Source: Paragorgia papillata (Eukaryota; Cnidaria; Anthozoa; Scleralcyonacea; Coralliidae). From it: DNA of 64,000 nt. Position 1 is the stretch's first letter; each line of letters begins with the position of its first letter. Shown piece after piece: positions 1 to 13,975 of the stretch. A model generated the notes under the pieces. That model searched no databases. It was not told where the DNA came from and saw only the letters and a program-made list of their open reading frames with translations. The stretch is taken from NCBI GenBank assembly GCA_035771165.1, contig JAWNZC010000230.1, positions 1 to 64,000 of the forward strand, in the 5' to 3' direction. The translations under genes were made by a program, and so were the position numbers.

Positions 1-248
1 AAACAACAAATATGGTGTTAAGCCCACACCAACCTGGTGAAATATCGACACAAGAAACTTTCTGTTCATGACCAGACTAATGTTGTTAATGGAATCAAAC
101 CAGGATGAGTCCACAGACCTAAAGAAGAGAGGCACAGGTGTCACAAGCCACAAGTGAAAGCGTCAAGAAGTACATGTTAAATCAACTTACTTTTTGACTT
201 ATTTGCCATCGTATGAACCAGATAAAAGATACTGATCTAAAATAATGA

Positions 249-692
249 TTGACTAACATAAGTATCAAATCTAATCACACCACCATCATTAATAGCTCTT
301 ACAACACCACCATCAACACCAGTACGTATACTACCACTCCACCATCAACCCCACTACGTATACTACCACTCCGCACCACCAATAACAACAACACAAACAC
401 TCAAACAACACCACCAACACCACAAACGAACACCACCGACACAAACAAACACACCACTCATACCACCAACAACCACACCAACACGACAAACAACACCACT
501 CTCCAATCCACCGACCAACAACAACAACACCAATAACACCCAACCCACCACACACCAACACCACTAACGAACTACCAACAACAACAACAACAACAACAGC
601 AACACCAACACCACCACCAACAACAACAACCCACAACCACCACCAACAGCAACAACAACACAAACAACAACACCACCACCACCACCACCACC

Positions 693-755
<63 letters not shown>

Positions 756-950
756 GCAACACCACCACCACCAACAACAACAACAACACAACCATACCCA
801 CCAACAGCAACAACAAAACAAACAACACTCACCGACCACCACGCACCAACCAACAACAAACAACAACAACAACAACAACACAACCACCACCACCACCACC
901 ACCACCAATGCACCACCACCACCACCCAAAAACAACAACCACAACACCAT
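249..950. repeat. CAA/ACC trinucleotide tract (copy A)
   Basis: Mixed runs of CAA and ACC, with interspersed CACCAC, fill this PRPF4 intron. It is the reverse complement of the TTG/GGT tract at 52,208-52,860. The open frames across it translate to poly-Q/T/N or poly-V/L/C and are a by-product of the repeat. Confidence 0.9.
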
Positions 951-2939
951 AACAAGAAAATAAATACCGAGCCTAAGCAAAATAAACGAAAAGAACAAAG
1001 ACAGAGCAATTTTCATTTCAAGTTTCTCACCGTGGAACTTGACGTAAACGATATAAAAGAATTATTGTGAGCTGGAATGGTGTAAACACTTTTTCTTTTC
1101 GCCGCAAATCCCAAATCATAAACTTTTTGATCTTCGCTACCAAGTTGCAACATGATAACTAAATCAAAATCAGTGAACATAATATTTATTACAGAATTTT
1201 CAATGGAATAACTACATTAATGAAAAAAAGAGCAAATGTTATATACCCGTTAGTGAGCAAAATCAAATAGCTAAAACTTTTTTTAAATGACCCAACTAAG
1301 AGGCAATGATTGCATAGTCCCTGTCCGTCAGTCCAGCCCTAACTAAAACCACGAGCATCTAAAACACAGTGAAAACAGTAAACGAAAAACAACAATTTTC
1401 AAAAACAACAACCACTATATAAATATATATATATTTACTACAGCTGGATGTAAACATTCGGTTTCTTTTGAATTTTCTTCATGAATTCTTAATTAATTAA
1501 AGTATGTACTACGTTATACGTTCTAGAGATGTGCCCTAATCAGTAATCCTGGCCAAAAGTGTTGGGACAATATTCTGTTTTTGGGCGATTTTGGACTTAA
1601 GCAACATCTGGTCATATTGTCTGGATAAATGGTGAATTTAAAAAAGTAGATGAAAAAGTTAGCTTAAATGGTGTTTATTTTAGCGTTGTATGGCCGTTCT
1701 TATTGGCCTGAGTCATTTCGTTTCTTTTGAATTTTTCTAAGCGTAACTCACCATGTTCCAAGCGAGTGAGCCATCTGGGTGAAAATCAATATCGTATACT
1801 TCCTCGAGAAAGACCTTCCTGAGAAGAAAAAACCATCGTGCTATTTAATCAAAAGACATTTTGAACAGTGTGAAAATTAACATTGCGTAAAAATATTTAA
1901 GAAATGGTTCATGGTTTGGCATGCTCCCTCGAGTTTGATGGATGCACGCGGGAGGTTCGGAGAGCACGAAAAAAGCGTAAGAGTTGGTCGAGACGTAGCC
2001 GAGAACAACTCTAGATTTTTGAGTGCTCTCTCAATCTTCCCAGATGCGAACATTACCTCAATGGAGTACGCCGAAACCAAGAACCATTTCTTGTTATAAC
2101 AGAGAATCAGACACAAAACAACGGAAAACAATATTTATTTAAAAAAAGAGTTTCTCATTACATTTGAAATTCAACCATTGCTCCATTGAGTGATGGAGCA
2201 CGCACAGTAGCCACTAAAACATGTTATGCCCCAGATGGAGTACTTCCTTTAAGTTGATTTAGGTCCCATAGTCGCCAAGAATTATCAAAACTGCAACAAA
2301 CAGTAAGTTATGATTAACAAAATATCATACAAGAATTACCACAAAAAAGAAAAGAAAACTATATCAGACAGAACAAGAGAAAACCTTTTAGAAAGAATAG
2401 TCTACCAAACGTGGGTGTTCAAAAAATGCAGTTCACGAAAAATAAAACATGTTCACTACAAGACTGTTTCATTTTATCATTACCGCTACTAAGCAGATAC
2501 TTGCACGCATTGCGTACCTATTTTTATGTATAGGCACGTTTTTCCGCGATAAAGATATCAATCCAGGAGGTATAATTAGTGAGCTGCCTGGGTTCTGGGT
2601 TTTCAAAAATACGCATCTATCTTGAACTTCCAGGGGTGGACCATGATTGATTTTATATTCAACACTCACCAACATGAAGCGAGAAATTCGTACCACGAGG
2701 GATGATAAGCCACGCGGGACACACGTTAGTCGAGGCCTTCGAATGTTGTCGATTGGAGGTGTCACTGAAATAGAAATAGTAAATACAAGTAGCAAAATGC
2801 AGAGTAGAAAGAACGAATCCACAGTAGACTGGCAGATAAAAATAAGAAGAAGTGGAAAAGCGTAGTTTGGAAAAAACATTGAAGCTAAAGAATAGAACAA
2901 GGGAGATGAAAACAAAGAAGATAATATACGATGGAAATT

Positions 2940-3215
2940 GCGCAATTATTAGGCAAAACGCGGACAACAATTAGGCCAAAACGCGCAAACGATATAGGCA
3001 ATAACGAGCAAACGATTAGGCAAAACGAGCAAACGATTAGGCAAAACGAGCAAACGATTAGTAAAAACGAGCAAACAATTAGGCAAAACGCGCAAAAACG
3101 ATTAGGCAAAACGAGCAAACGATTATGCAAAACGAGCAGAACAATTAGGCAAAACGAGCAAACGATTAGGCAGAGAGAAAAAAAAAACGAGTCAAACAAT
3201 TAGGCAAAATCGGCG
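2940..3215. repeat. 21-bp minisatellite (copy A)
   Basis: Tandem units read TTAGGCAAAA followed by CGAGCAAACGA. Length noise makes units 19-23 bp here. It lies in the same PRPF4 intron as the clean array at 50,041-50,313. Confidence 0.9.
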
Positions 3216-3301
3216 CAAACCGGCGATTAGGGACAAATCCGGCAAAAGATTATTAAAGCAAATTTCGAATGACACTATAGACTTTTTCAAGATTCTGTCA
3301 G

Positions 3302-5763
3302 CAGGGGCGGATCCAGTAATTTTTCAGAGTTAACGGCAAAATCCGGAAATATTAGGTCTAGGGGGGTGCGGTGGCAGGCCCCCCCCGAAAAAAAATTTAA
3401 ACATTTTGGTTCCCTGAAATGGCATTTCTTGCATACTGGCAAGACTATTTAGCAAAATCTTACAGTTTTAACTTGTGTTTTTAATTACAACATTTTATGA
3501 TTTTTTTAAGGACTTGTGCTTTTGTATTGTTTTATCATTATTGGAGAGAACTTTTTAGGACTGTTTTGCTCCCACATGTCAGAGCTCATCAGCATGCCTA
3601 TAGAATCACTGTTGTACAGTGAATCCCACATGGACACGCCAAGGCTCCCAACCTATTTTGTAAGGTCAATGGCAGCCACTTGCTTTGCAATCCCGGATGC
3701 CCGCCCAAGCTGTCTGGTTTTTGGGCACCAGATACTACGCCTTAACACATACTAGCCAGGACACTGACAGATTAGAAGAAGCATTAATGGAATAGACCAT
3801 AATAGTAGGACATTTCATCGGGCATCAGAGGAGCTTATCTCTCTACATCGTCCTACGTCATATTAATTCTTAACTACTTAATACTTTACCCCTTAATCTA
3901 CCCTGATCAGTCTGGATTTTGAGGCATACCCATATACTTACTGTCTAGATTAGAAGAAGAATTATGAAGATGACCATATTAGGACATTTTGTGGACATAG
4001 AGGAGCTCACCTCTCTACATCATTCCCAAGTCATACTCATACATACTAACGAGTAACTACCAAGTACTTTTTTTTTCTCTTTTTTTCCTTCCCCCCAGAA
4101 ATATATATATATAAACTGTATATTTAAATAGCTTTTATTTCATTTGCAAGATAATATAGATAGTACAAAAATAGATATGAAAGTAGAAAATAATAATATA
4201 CAATGATGGGGAATCTACAAGAAAGCAAAATTCAAAATTTGCTTGTTTGGGGTATACATTCAATAATTAACAAACTATGGACAATATAATACCCCCTCGA
4301 GCACACCACACAACATCTAAATTATCGATTGTTGCATAATAAACCCAAGAAGGTAATTACTGTCATATTAACATAATAAAACATTGTTGGTATACGAGAA
4401 GAGATGAATATGCTAGCTCGGATATAGCCTAGTAAAATTGTTTTGTAACGTACATTTTACCAATTCACATATACTAACTATATATAATATATTATGAAAT
4501 TAATAAAATAAACACCTAATTGCTTGCCATTTTTTAAGTAACGAATTTTTGTTTAACATTTTTTTTTAAATTGGGAAAAAGGATGGTGTGTAATTTCTGT
4601 TGCTATTGATCTAAAATTGCTACAAAACTTTCAGGCTACAGTAAGATTTAATTATAATATTCCAGTGATGGATTACTTCTATTGGTAACACATCCTCAAT
4701 AATCTCAATAATTAGGAATTATTCATAATATACCCGAGAGCTTCGTACATATCCCATCTAATTTAAATACTTAACGCATTTCCACGGTTGCAACCAAGTC
4801 TGATGGAACTAACGACTATAAACTTAAAACTCACCTTATTAAAGCAATACAAACGTTTCTTAACTTTCTTTCAACAATCAGCTTTAAGCATTACTGAGGA
4901 AAATATGCCTTCCGCCGTCGATAATCCGATGTAATGTCTTGCCAAATATCTGCGCCGAAAACTCTTGTACCCACGAGGAAACCATAAACAAACGAATAGA
5001 GCTTCTTTGTCAAATCGCAACAGATCGTCTTCAACAAATAAACAACGTTTCCAACTCTGTAGGTGTAGAAGCAATCTCTAACAAGTTCCGTGACAGTCTC
5101 AAGCAGAAGTTTGACTGCACTGCCGGCTCAGATAGCTTAGTTATGCACTCTTGCCGTAGTCCGTGTACACGAAATATCCTTTGCTAGCCAATCAAAAGCC
5201 CAAGAACAGTCAAAATATTGTAACTTCCGCCCCGCCGCCGACGTAGACTAATCCTACTTCCGTCCGCGACGTACCTCTATATTGTCTTTGTCCAATCAGT
5301 GCACATCGTTGTATTTCGACGTAGGAAACCGTGTCGGGGCGGCCATTTTGACGTAGTCTAATTATTTCCACATAATGTAAATAAAATACCTCTCAATCCC
5401 TACCGGTATGAACAGTTTTCGTTTCAGAGGCAACAATGAAAGTAGTCAAAGACAGACTCGAGTGGTTCCCTCCAGACCCGAGGAGGGGGGGGGGCTGAGT
5501 CAGAGGAATTATTCAATTTATCCCCTCGATAAAGCGCTGAAATACATTCAAAAAAAAATTTAAAAATAACATATAATGTTTTTTAAATTTAGAATAATTT
5601 TTAAAATTCTTGAAATTTTCAAATTTTAAAAATACTTTTTTTTAATAGTATTTCAACTAATTAAATCATGAAACAATTAAGTCTGTCTGGGTATTTTTGT
5701 CTACGGGGGATCGCATGACGAGCTTGACGTATACCCTAACAACCCTGAAAATCACCGCCCCTG
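3302..5763 (-). mobile_element. hAT-like transposon, non-autonomous (copy A)
   Basis: This is the inverted counterpart of the element at 28,138-30,528. The ends read CAGGGGCGGATCCAG on the left and CCGCCCCTG on the right, so the terminal inverted repeat starts CAGGGGCGG as in many hAT elements. The flanks carry noisy copies of the target site ACTGTCAG. No transposase is recognisable. Short open frames such as 4939-5187 and 3516-3755 match nothing I know. Copy C lacks the element. Confidence 0.75.
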
Positions 5764-6805
5764 ACTTGACTGACAGGATATTGAAAATGTAGAGGAGAGA
5801 AAAGAAAAGGAAAAACCCCACGAAACCAAATGCTACATTTACGACTTATTTTTTCCAGTGACCAAACCAAAGCTGCGCTTCACAACATATCGCGGCGCGC
5901 CATCAGCTCCACATGGAACGGCCACCAAGCATCGTGAACTAGTGTCCAGGGAAATCGTGGCCTGAGGGTGAAATACAATTCCCCCCCACCCCTGAATTAT
6001 GTCCTGAAAAAATGGCAAAACCATGAAAATTAACCCTTCATACTTATTCGCACAAATACAGAATTACTGACGATCCATCAACGTTCTGTCATGTATAAAG
6101 TGTCAGGAGTAATAAATCTCCTGTACACAACTTGTGCAAGTGTATTAACCTCGGTAATGTCCCTAATCAAAGAACAGTCAGGTACTGACCAAAAACCAAA
6201 ACTTGCACAGACCACTCATATTTCCTGCAAAAATATTAAAAATATATAGTGCAAACGACTCGTACATGCTGTGACTTTATCTGTTATGTAAAATCAACAG
6301 TGCATGTATCAAGGGTAGAAACGCAACGAAAAATAGAATCAATTTTCTTAAATACGAGCGTATATATTCAGTATCAATACAACAATATTCCCCCGATTGA
6401 TAACTCTTTCCAATAAAACCAATACAATCCTGAAGATTTAAGTTTGAGGTTTGGATTGGCAGTTTTTGTAAGGTAAATCACTGAAGATTCATTAACACAT
6501 AGCAGACTGGACCAACACTGGGCTCTTATTAGGCCTGGCAGACTCAACCACATGGGCTCGTTAACAACACTGGCAGACTGAACAACCACTGAATATTCTT
6601 GAACACGTTTGCAGACTGGACAACCCACTGGACAAGTTGTATCGATGGCATTTCAATAAGTACGGAATTACCATCCCCTCTGTTTAGATTCTTGTTAATG
6701 AATACAAAATGCATGAGGAGTTTTCTCATTCTACAAAAAAAGAAGAGTAACCTACTATAGGTTGCAGTAAAAATAAAAGTAGTGTGCTGCGTAGGCAGTG
6801 TAGAA

Positions 6806-7026
6806 ACAACAATCGAAATATAACAGGTTAGATATACTGCCGATAACAGAGAACGTAAGGAGTCTAACGTTTTCGAGCGAAGGCCCTTCGTCAAGAGGAG
6901 AAACGTTAGACTCCTACGTCACTCTTTACGTTTCTCTCTGACGAAGGGCCTTCGCTCGAAACGTTAGACTCCTACGTTCTCTGTTTCGGCAGTGTAACTA
7001 TAACCATACTATATTTCGATAAGTTG
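6806..7026. mobile_element. Palindromic MITE, CTGCCGAAACAG family (copy A)
   Basis: A long hairpin whose arms contain GAACGTAGGAGTCTAACG and CGAAGGGCCTTCGCTCGAAA, flanked by AATCGAAATATA and its complement. It is the same insertion as 48,825-49,037 in C and 26,978-27,201 in B. Confidence 0.75.
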
Positions 7027-10021
7027 CAGTAACTACAGTTGAACCCCTATTAACCCCCGCTTAATGAGGGGTTTCCGCTTAAAAGGGATGGCACGCAGTA
7101 GGGGGTACGCATGTGGTGACAAGCTTTTACGGTTTAATATTAGCCTGCGTAGCCTGCGCTGGCGAACTGGGGTGGATAGGGGAAGGGAGCGCCTGCAGGC
7201 GCCTATTGGTTATTTTTCGTGCCGCCCCCTACTTAAAACAATGATATTTTTGTAGGCCTAGATTTTCTAGGCCTTTTGTTTCCGTCATGTGCTTGGCCGC
7301 GTAATCATTTTGGGTTCTTGGAAGGACTGGGGAGAGGCTGGAAACGAGAAAGGCCTTAGCAACATTCGTAAAAAGGTCCTGCCCACAATCGTTTCTGGTC
7401 CCTTCTAGTGTTCCTGGGATCTAGTAAAACATCTACCGATAGACAACACTGAGTCGACAGTATAAGAAGCACCAGGATAGATCTGTGAAGATTTTACCAC
7501 AAATCTTGGCGATCGAAAGAAGGGAATTAAGGACTATAAGTCCAATAGGAGCTACGAATGAAAATGTAACTGTTTACCTTTCAACTTTTGGCGGTTTGCA
7601 GAAGGAAAGCTAGCGATAAAGAAAGCTAGGCAAAGTGAAACTTCGACGATCCGAGGTGAGCAGGCTTGTATGTTTTTATGCATGATGGAATATTAAATGT
7701 CGAAAAAACACTTAGAACAACATAATATCACAACTCTAGAGACTGAGCGTAGTATTTTTGGAAGTTGTCAATTTCATAAAACCTGAGCTAAATAGCTTAA
7801 TTAATTTGGAAGTGTAATCGAATAAAAACACGTCATTCTAGAAATTAACTAAAATAGCACAGTTATGAATGAGCATGTGTATCAAAGTTCTTTCTTGATT
7901 CAGGAATTTGTGTGGTATATGTTCGCTGTGTTAGCGTCCTGACACCATTATATTATTCTGCTGCTGCTATATGTTGGCTGGATTTACCGTTACAAATGTT
8001 ATAAAACAATTTATGTTGAGTGGGCTACAGAAAGCTTCAGAAACAGATTATTTTTGTAGTGATATAAAACATGTGTTAGTAACGACTATGACGATCAATA
8101 ATATAATCATAACATCACCAGAGAAAGCAATAATAGAATAATAGTATAAATTCCTATAATAGTGAATGTTATTTATCCACTCACCAAACTGGCGCTGATG
8201 GCCACTGCAGCCGGAGAAGTAACGCCTGAGTAAATCCCACTGTTTCGAATCAAAGCGATTATAAGAAATTCTAAATTAAATGATGTTTTGGCAAACCAAT
8301 GCATGTCAGACAATTAATTCAGTTCCGCGCCGTTAAGACCGAAGGGTCGGCCACGTCCTTGCGTGAAAATCTGACACGTAATTAAAACTGTTGGTTAAAC
8401 CAGTCGAATAAACAGTTTCCTTTGGATGCACATGCAGCTGCCAACTCTCTCAGTCGCAGTTTATTTTGAAATTCGTTTCCTTCTACTATGCAAGGCACAT
8501 TTTGCGCAAGCGCTCTGCAGCGGAAATTCAAACTCTCTTGATTGATAGTTCAGTAGTCGTGTCAACCAATAGATTGCGAGCGAACGCCTTATACACGAAA
8601 AATAACAATGGAGAGCTGCGCAGTAATAGCGCCTCCGTTTCACTGTCCCGTCCCAATCCCCAGCGGCCGCTACGCAGTGCTAGGTTTATATCAGACTAGT
8701 TCCTAGACTTCTTATCTTTCTCTCGAACGTATTTTTGGTGACGTCACAGAATTGGGATCGAGCGAGAGGACTAGCGGAAAATGTTTCATCTGTTATCTAT
8801 CATGAATCCTGCTGGAGGCTCGGATTCTTTAATCTTTTATGAACGAGGGCACTTAAATAAACTTCTTCTTGAAGAGCAGACAGCAAACGAGTAGGTTTTC
8901 CTTTGTATTACTTTACGTTAAAATAGAGGTTTTGTACATACGAGGCTTTATAAAGTAGTGTTGCGAGCGTAGGAAGTGATTGTATTTGAAACACATTTTT
9001 ACAAATCGAAATAAGCTATTCTTAACGTTTCGGCAGTAGACCGAACCCTTGCTATATGATGTAAATAAGAAATGTGCAGACCGTGAAAAAAACCGTGGGA
9101 GTTGTTCTATCTGCCTCTGGTTTTCCGCCAATAGCGGCCGTTTGGTGCCTGTAAATAATTTGTGGGCCAGTATTTGGGGCAAGATTTGGGGCCAAGCAAA
9201 ACATTTTAATTCCAGGCCTCTCACAATTTCGTGTCTGCCGCACGACATAAAAAAGAGGAGGCCTGGGAACCAGGCTGGTTTTATATATGTAGTTTGTTTT
9301 CCACGATAATTTTAATAAAACAATCAATAACAGCACCAACTGACTTAAACCAAGTTCACAATTCAAAGTGTTTGTCTCTCACAATAGAAGCCATAAGGAG
9401 GTCTGCGAAGAGGAAGACTAGAGTTGAGCAGGCTTGAGTATTATTTTATGCAGATGGCAATAGAAAAATGTCGGGAAATACTTAGAACATCATAAGATCA
9501 CAATTCTTCCTCAATAAACAACCCAAGCTGTAAAGTGAAAATTGTTTACGAATTTTGCTATGCCTTCCCCCTACCCCAGCGGGTCCTTTTCGTAACATTA
9601 TCCGAAAACGCGTTAACCGAGGAAGGCCTAGAAACTAGGCTAGTTATTCCAAAAGTTTTTTAAATAGTTTACGCTACGTTAGGCTACACTGCATGTACTC
9701 GGCCTTAATAAACGAGTTAGAGTGTTTAGAGTCAGATATCAAGACACGAGGGGAAGCCGAGTGTTTTTTATATCTGATAAAACACGAACTGCGAGTTTAT
9801 TGAAACGGGCTTCAAAAACGAACCACGTGTGTAAGTTCATTGGCGTAGTAAGATTGAAAAATAACCTTGTCTAAGCCGAGAAAATCAAAGCTAAAGTTTA
9901 TGTAGAAATCATGAGGTATCTTTATCACATATAAAGACATTTGATTGAACATTAATTTCTTTTAAATTTTCCTCATGAATTATTAATGAGTTTTTTTGAA
10001 GACTGATTATGGCTACCATTG

Positions 10022-10259
10022 AAAGCCGTAATCAAAACGAGGACGCAAGTCGTCGCAAGTTGGCAGTCCGACGAATTCAGTGGCGGTCGTTTGAAACAGG
10101 CCCAATGTAACAAAATAAAGGTTTCATGAGTGTATTAGACAAGTTTTAAACTTTGTCACGGTACAATGATATTTTCGGAACACTATTCAGAAGCCGGCTG
10201 GCTGATATAGCGTGACTGCCAACTTGCGATGACTTGCGTTGTCGTTTGATTAGGGCTTT
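10022..10259. mobile_element. MITE with about 45-bp TIRs (copy A)
   Basis: The arms begin AAAGCCGTAATCAAA and end TTTGATTAGGGCTTT, with GCAAGTCGTCGCAAGTTGGC inside the arm. It is collinear with the clean copy at 45,769-45,996. Confidence 0.7.
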
Positions 10260-10319
10260 AGAGAACAAATGTTTTACAATGGGCTTGTCTCAATCACCTC
10301 CCATTGACCCATGACCTCT

Positions 10320-10475
10320 GTCTGTCTCCCCCCTCTCCCCCCCCCCCCCCCCCCCTATTGTGATTGGTCAATTAGCGTTTGAGGGCAAAATATTTTGCCC
10401 TCAAACGCTATAACTAACCAATCGCAGTAAGTAAGAGGTGAGTGGTCACGTTGGGGGTGAGACAAGGCCATTGGT
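10320..10475. mobile_element. Hairpin element centred on GGGCAAAATATTTTGCCC (copy A)
   Basis: An inverted repeat whose centre TTGAGGGCAAAATATTTTGC continues as a perfect palindrome. This copy also has an over-long poly-C run at about 10,329-10,356 that the other copies lack. It corresponds to 45,591-45,755 in C. Confidence 0.7.
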
Positions 10476-10770
10476 GAAAACTTACTTTGCTGGTTAATAA
10501 AACTTTAATCGCAGTCAACAGCCAATGCCAAAGAAGTACTGAGTAACTTTGGAAGAATATCCGACGATAAGTGATAAATATTCTGCTGCCCCTCCACTGT
10601 CCGCTAATATTTGCGGAATGTCCATTCGGAGTAGTTGTCCAAAATATCGACAACCTGCTATCAACCGTATTCCTTTCCCTCATACAAAACACTAAAACAA
10701 ACACAAGAAAATGTCCAAAATTAAAAAAAGCCGGTAAGCACGGGTGGTGTGTGCTGGAATTGTGGCGCGG

Positions 10771-10990
10771 CCTCTCACCAAAAAGTTAAGCCCCGGTTAG
10801 ACCACGGGGATAGTACTTGGCTGGGCGGACAGCTTGGGAATGACCTCCCGTTGTCGAGCTTGGAACTCATGTGAGTAGAGTTGTAGTTGATCTCTCCTGC
10901 GCTTCGAGGGTTTTTTCGCCGGGGTTCTCCGTTTTTCCTCCCTCCGTAAAATCGACATGCCCACAGGTTTCATCCGGGTACACCGGTAAT
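10771..10990 (+). mobile_element. 5S rRNA-like SINE (copy A, first of pair)
   Basis: It contains a noisy version of the 5S internal control region, TAGTACTTGGCTGGGCGGAC, after CTCTCACC. It faces the second copy at 11,000-11,283. Confidence 0.6.
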
Positions 10991-10999
10991 TTTATTAAT

Positions 11000-11283
11000 T
11001 AACACAGATTTGTATCTAACTGAAACCGGATAAACAACACCAGGACTTGAGGTCCCTTACAAGGATTGTTCACCAAAAGATCGAATTGTTGATTTTACGG
11101 AGGGAGGACAACCGGAGAAACCGGCGAAAAAACCCTCGAAGTCACATGAGAAATCAACTATACAACAATAAAGCTCTAGCCTGTGACACAGGTTCTTTCC
11201 TAAGCGGCATCACCCATTCCACGTACTAAAAAACCCCGTCCCCAATCAGGCTTAACAGTTTGGATCGTTAAAGCGGTGAGAGG
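11000..11283 (-). mobile_element. 5S rRNA-like SINE (copy A, second of pair)
   Basis: The reverse-strand partner of the previous element. The tail-proximal part CGGAGGGAGGACAACCGG is shared, and the head reads GGCTTAACAGTTTGGATC in reverse complement. Confidence 0.55.
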
Positions 11284-11447
11284 CGATCTTCGAAATCCGT
11301 GCTTCGCCATCCGCGCATCCTGTTAGTAAACACTGGACCAATGAGGGAATGCCCTTACTGGACCTCTAGGGAGAACAGATTGAGATATATCTGATAGAGA
11401 TATCCAGTATACATAAAGTTAGTTTAGGTTTACTCTGGTTTTCCTCC

Positions 11448-11781
11448 TGTAGTAACCCCTGGACCAATGAGTGATGGCCCTTACTGTGACCACGCAGTTT
11501 GTTTCTCACGTAAGGACTGACGTAAATGGCCGTGATTCAGCAAGCTGACAGTCGCTGAAAGTGTAAGATATATAAACACAGTCAACTCGATGTATTTAGA
11601 TTAGATTTAGAAGCGAGAGTTGTGAGACTGAGTGACCGAGATGAGAGAACCGAAGGTGCGACGTAGCTAGAGAAGACGTTTGTAACGTTTCAGGGCTGTC
11701 CAATCTCGTTTGTCAATAAAGTTGTTCCGACGAATCAGAGAAGAAAGTCGTCTTCACTATGGCCCGCAAAAACACGCTACA
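11448..11781 (+). mobile_element. Solo-LTR-like element (copy A)
   Basis: Starts TGTAGTAAC and ends CGCTACA. It has a TATA-like GATATATAAAC and a polyadenylation-like CAATAAAGTTGTTCC in the order expected of an LTR. It corresponds to 44,352-44,670 in C. Confidence 0.45.
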
Positions 11782-13975
11782 CTCGAGCGACGAGCAGTCA
11801 CCTTGTATCAGAAAATCACATGTAAATTCGTGAATAGACGCAAATCAGGGCGAAATAATAAACGTCGAAGTAACTGCTAGGTTACAAAATAAATATAAAT
11901 AACTTCAATGCGAGTCCCACAACCAAAGTGTCTACTAAGCACCCACAAACGTCGAAGCACTATCTTTCAAATCAACGATTCGCTCCTCGAAAGTTCATAA
12001 TGAAGTGAAGCATCTCCGGTGCGAAATTGATAATATGGGTCAAGTCGGCAATGCAACTTGTTGGGAAGAGCTTCGTACCTCCTCTGGATAGGCACTAAAA
12101 ATATTGGGGAACCGGAAGCAGTAAGTAGAAATTTAAAATTAGTTTCGGTGAGGAAAATATGCAAAAACAGATAGACTGACGACTAATTGGAATATGTATC
12201 AATCTCCGATCATTAATTCAGATAATTTTACTTAAAATGTTTTAGCTTCAATATGATTCAGAAGTGCCGCAATGGTCCGGGGTGCGGCGGCTATCAGGCC
12301 CCTCAATATTTCAAAAATATGACAAAAAAATAACTGAAAGTTCCTAGGGGAACCTGTCGCACTTGTGCTCAATAATTATACAAGAGCGTGTTAATTTTAT
12401 CATTAATCAATTCCACCATTAATTCAATTAACGAAGGCCATCTGGCCAATACTCATGTAAAGATGTTTTTTTATACCTACGATTTTAAATAAAGTTCATT
12501 CATTCACTATTACACGAATTATCCGAGGTAAACCAGTTAATTAACACATCTTGCTCTTTTACTGAATTTAAAGATAAATAACCGGTAAAAAGCGTACAAG
12601 ATCGATCATATATTATTCTATTTATACTTTTTATTATATTGTGTTGTATTCTTCCTCACATGTTGTTTCATTGCCTGCGTGTAATGGAACAGGCAAATGG
12701 CAGCACCAATGGAATTACTGCTTAGACAATGTCAAGGAGGATAAGAACCCGTTGAGGAGATTGTAATCGATTACTTATAATCAGTGTAAAACTCTATTGG
12801 GCAGCATGCGAAACAATAGGTATAATCCCTCCCTGTTTCGGAACGTATACACACAAAAGTTAAATTTAGGCCACATAAAAAAATTCCTTGATTCCACATC
12901 ATTAAACATTTTTGAAAATGTTGATGATTCGTGAAGTTTATATTTAGTTTTCCATAAATATTAAAAACAACAAAAATATTCTAAATTAAAGAAGGAGGAC
13001 CTTTTATATTTCTTTGTTTTTCCAATAAATACAAACAGCTTCATTAACCTGATCACACACCAAAACGAAATGTTTTTTGTTTGTTAATATCACGAAAACA
13101 CACACCCACATAAAGCATAGGTTATAAAAACACTGTTACTTGTTCGGTCACTTGTTGAACTACAAACTGTAACACTTACTATTCCAATCAAATAAGTGAA
13201 CGGTCACTCTTTAAAATTTTAAAATCCCAACTTGTACCACAAGTACTCCTGCAAAGATTATATAACTGCCTGGCAGCATATTGCAACCTATATTGACTTG
13301 GGTCAAGCGTCAGACATCGAATATAAAACATATAAGAATATTTTCCTTATGTTTATGAAAAATCCCTCTCGGTCGGGAGGTACATTTATATTTTATAACA
13401 AATACAAAAAATATCTCTACGCGGTAACTCAACATACGGTCCGAAGGTGACCAAGTTTTTTTCACGTGACCTTAAGCAATATACTGCATGTTATTGGCAA
13501 GGTGCCAATGTAGTATTAATAAAAGATACAATTTTATGAAGTTCATGCTTCGAAAAATCCAGCAGACTATTCTACTGAAGATGGGGTATTAACACTGATC
13601 TACAACGAAACTTCAATAAAGTTCTTTACTGATTCCCGCTTGTTGAACATTGTGTCATATTGAAAATATGACGATTGGCTTTTTGTTCTAATTTTGTGAA
13701 TAGGCAATTCAATAACACAAGTAAATTCGAATATTAATTATAAGTTTGCTATAAGTACAAATCACTCCGGTATTTTCTATCTATACTTTTTAGGTCAAAA
13801 TGTTTACGTGTTTGTAATATATTTATAGGACATGACAAGGCTTTTAGATCATGTGACAGGCGTTACATTATGCATTATTAAAACATATTTACTCAAACAA
13901 AAGTTTTACGCAGTTATGTTGGAATAAAATCATTATTTCTTCGATATTTTATATTTCTGTTGACTTTCGTGCGTG

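Larger units (their letters stand above)
34..6224 (-). pseudogene. PRPF4: PRPF4 WD40 exons, copy A (frame-damaged)
   Basis: Minus-strand counterparts of nine of the ten PRPF4 exons seen in copy C can be located. In gene order they are near 6150-6224, 5842-6003, 2670-2764, 2231-2290, 1752-1818, 1247-1366, 1031-1157, 203-236 and 34-118. The last coding exon lies outside the window. Each exon has small insertions or base changes relative to C that break the reading frame. For example, the first exon has six extra bases before its acceptor. The introns hold the CAA/ACC array, the 21-bp array and a hAT element. I read these breaks as sequencing errors in an uncorrected copy rather than true pseudogenisation, but as written it cannot encode the protein. 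Confidence 0.8.

Noticed and set aside
249..1016. Long open frames of poly-T/N/Q and poly-V/L/C type
   Set aside because: They are translations of an intronic CAA/ACC tract that lies on the opposite strand to the PRPF4 exons around it.
3516..3755. Possible transposase fragment in the hAT-like element
   Set aside because: The peptide has no transposase motif I can recognise, and the B counterpart is on a different frame with a proline run caused by a homopolymer.
4939..5187. 82-codon frame starting MPNICAENSCTHEE inside the hAT-like element
   Set aside because: It is not preserved in copy B, and no known domain was seen.
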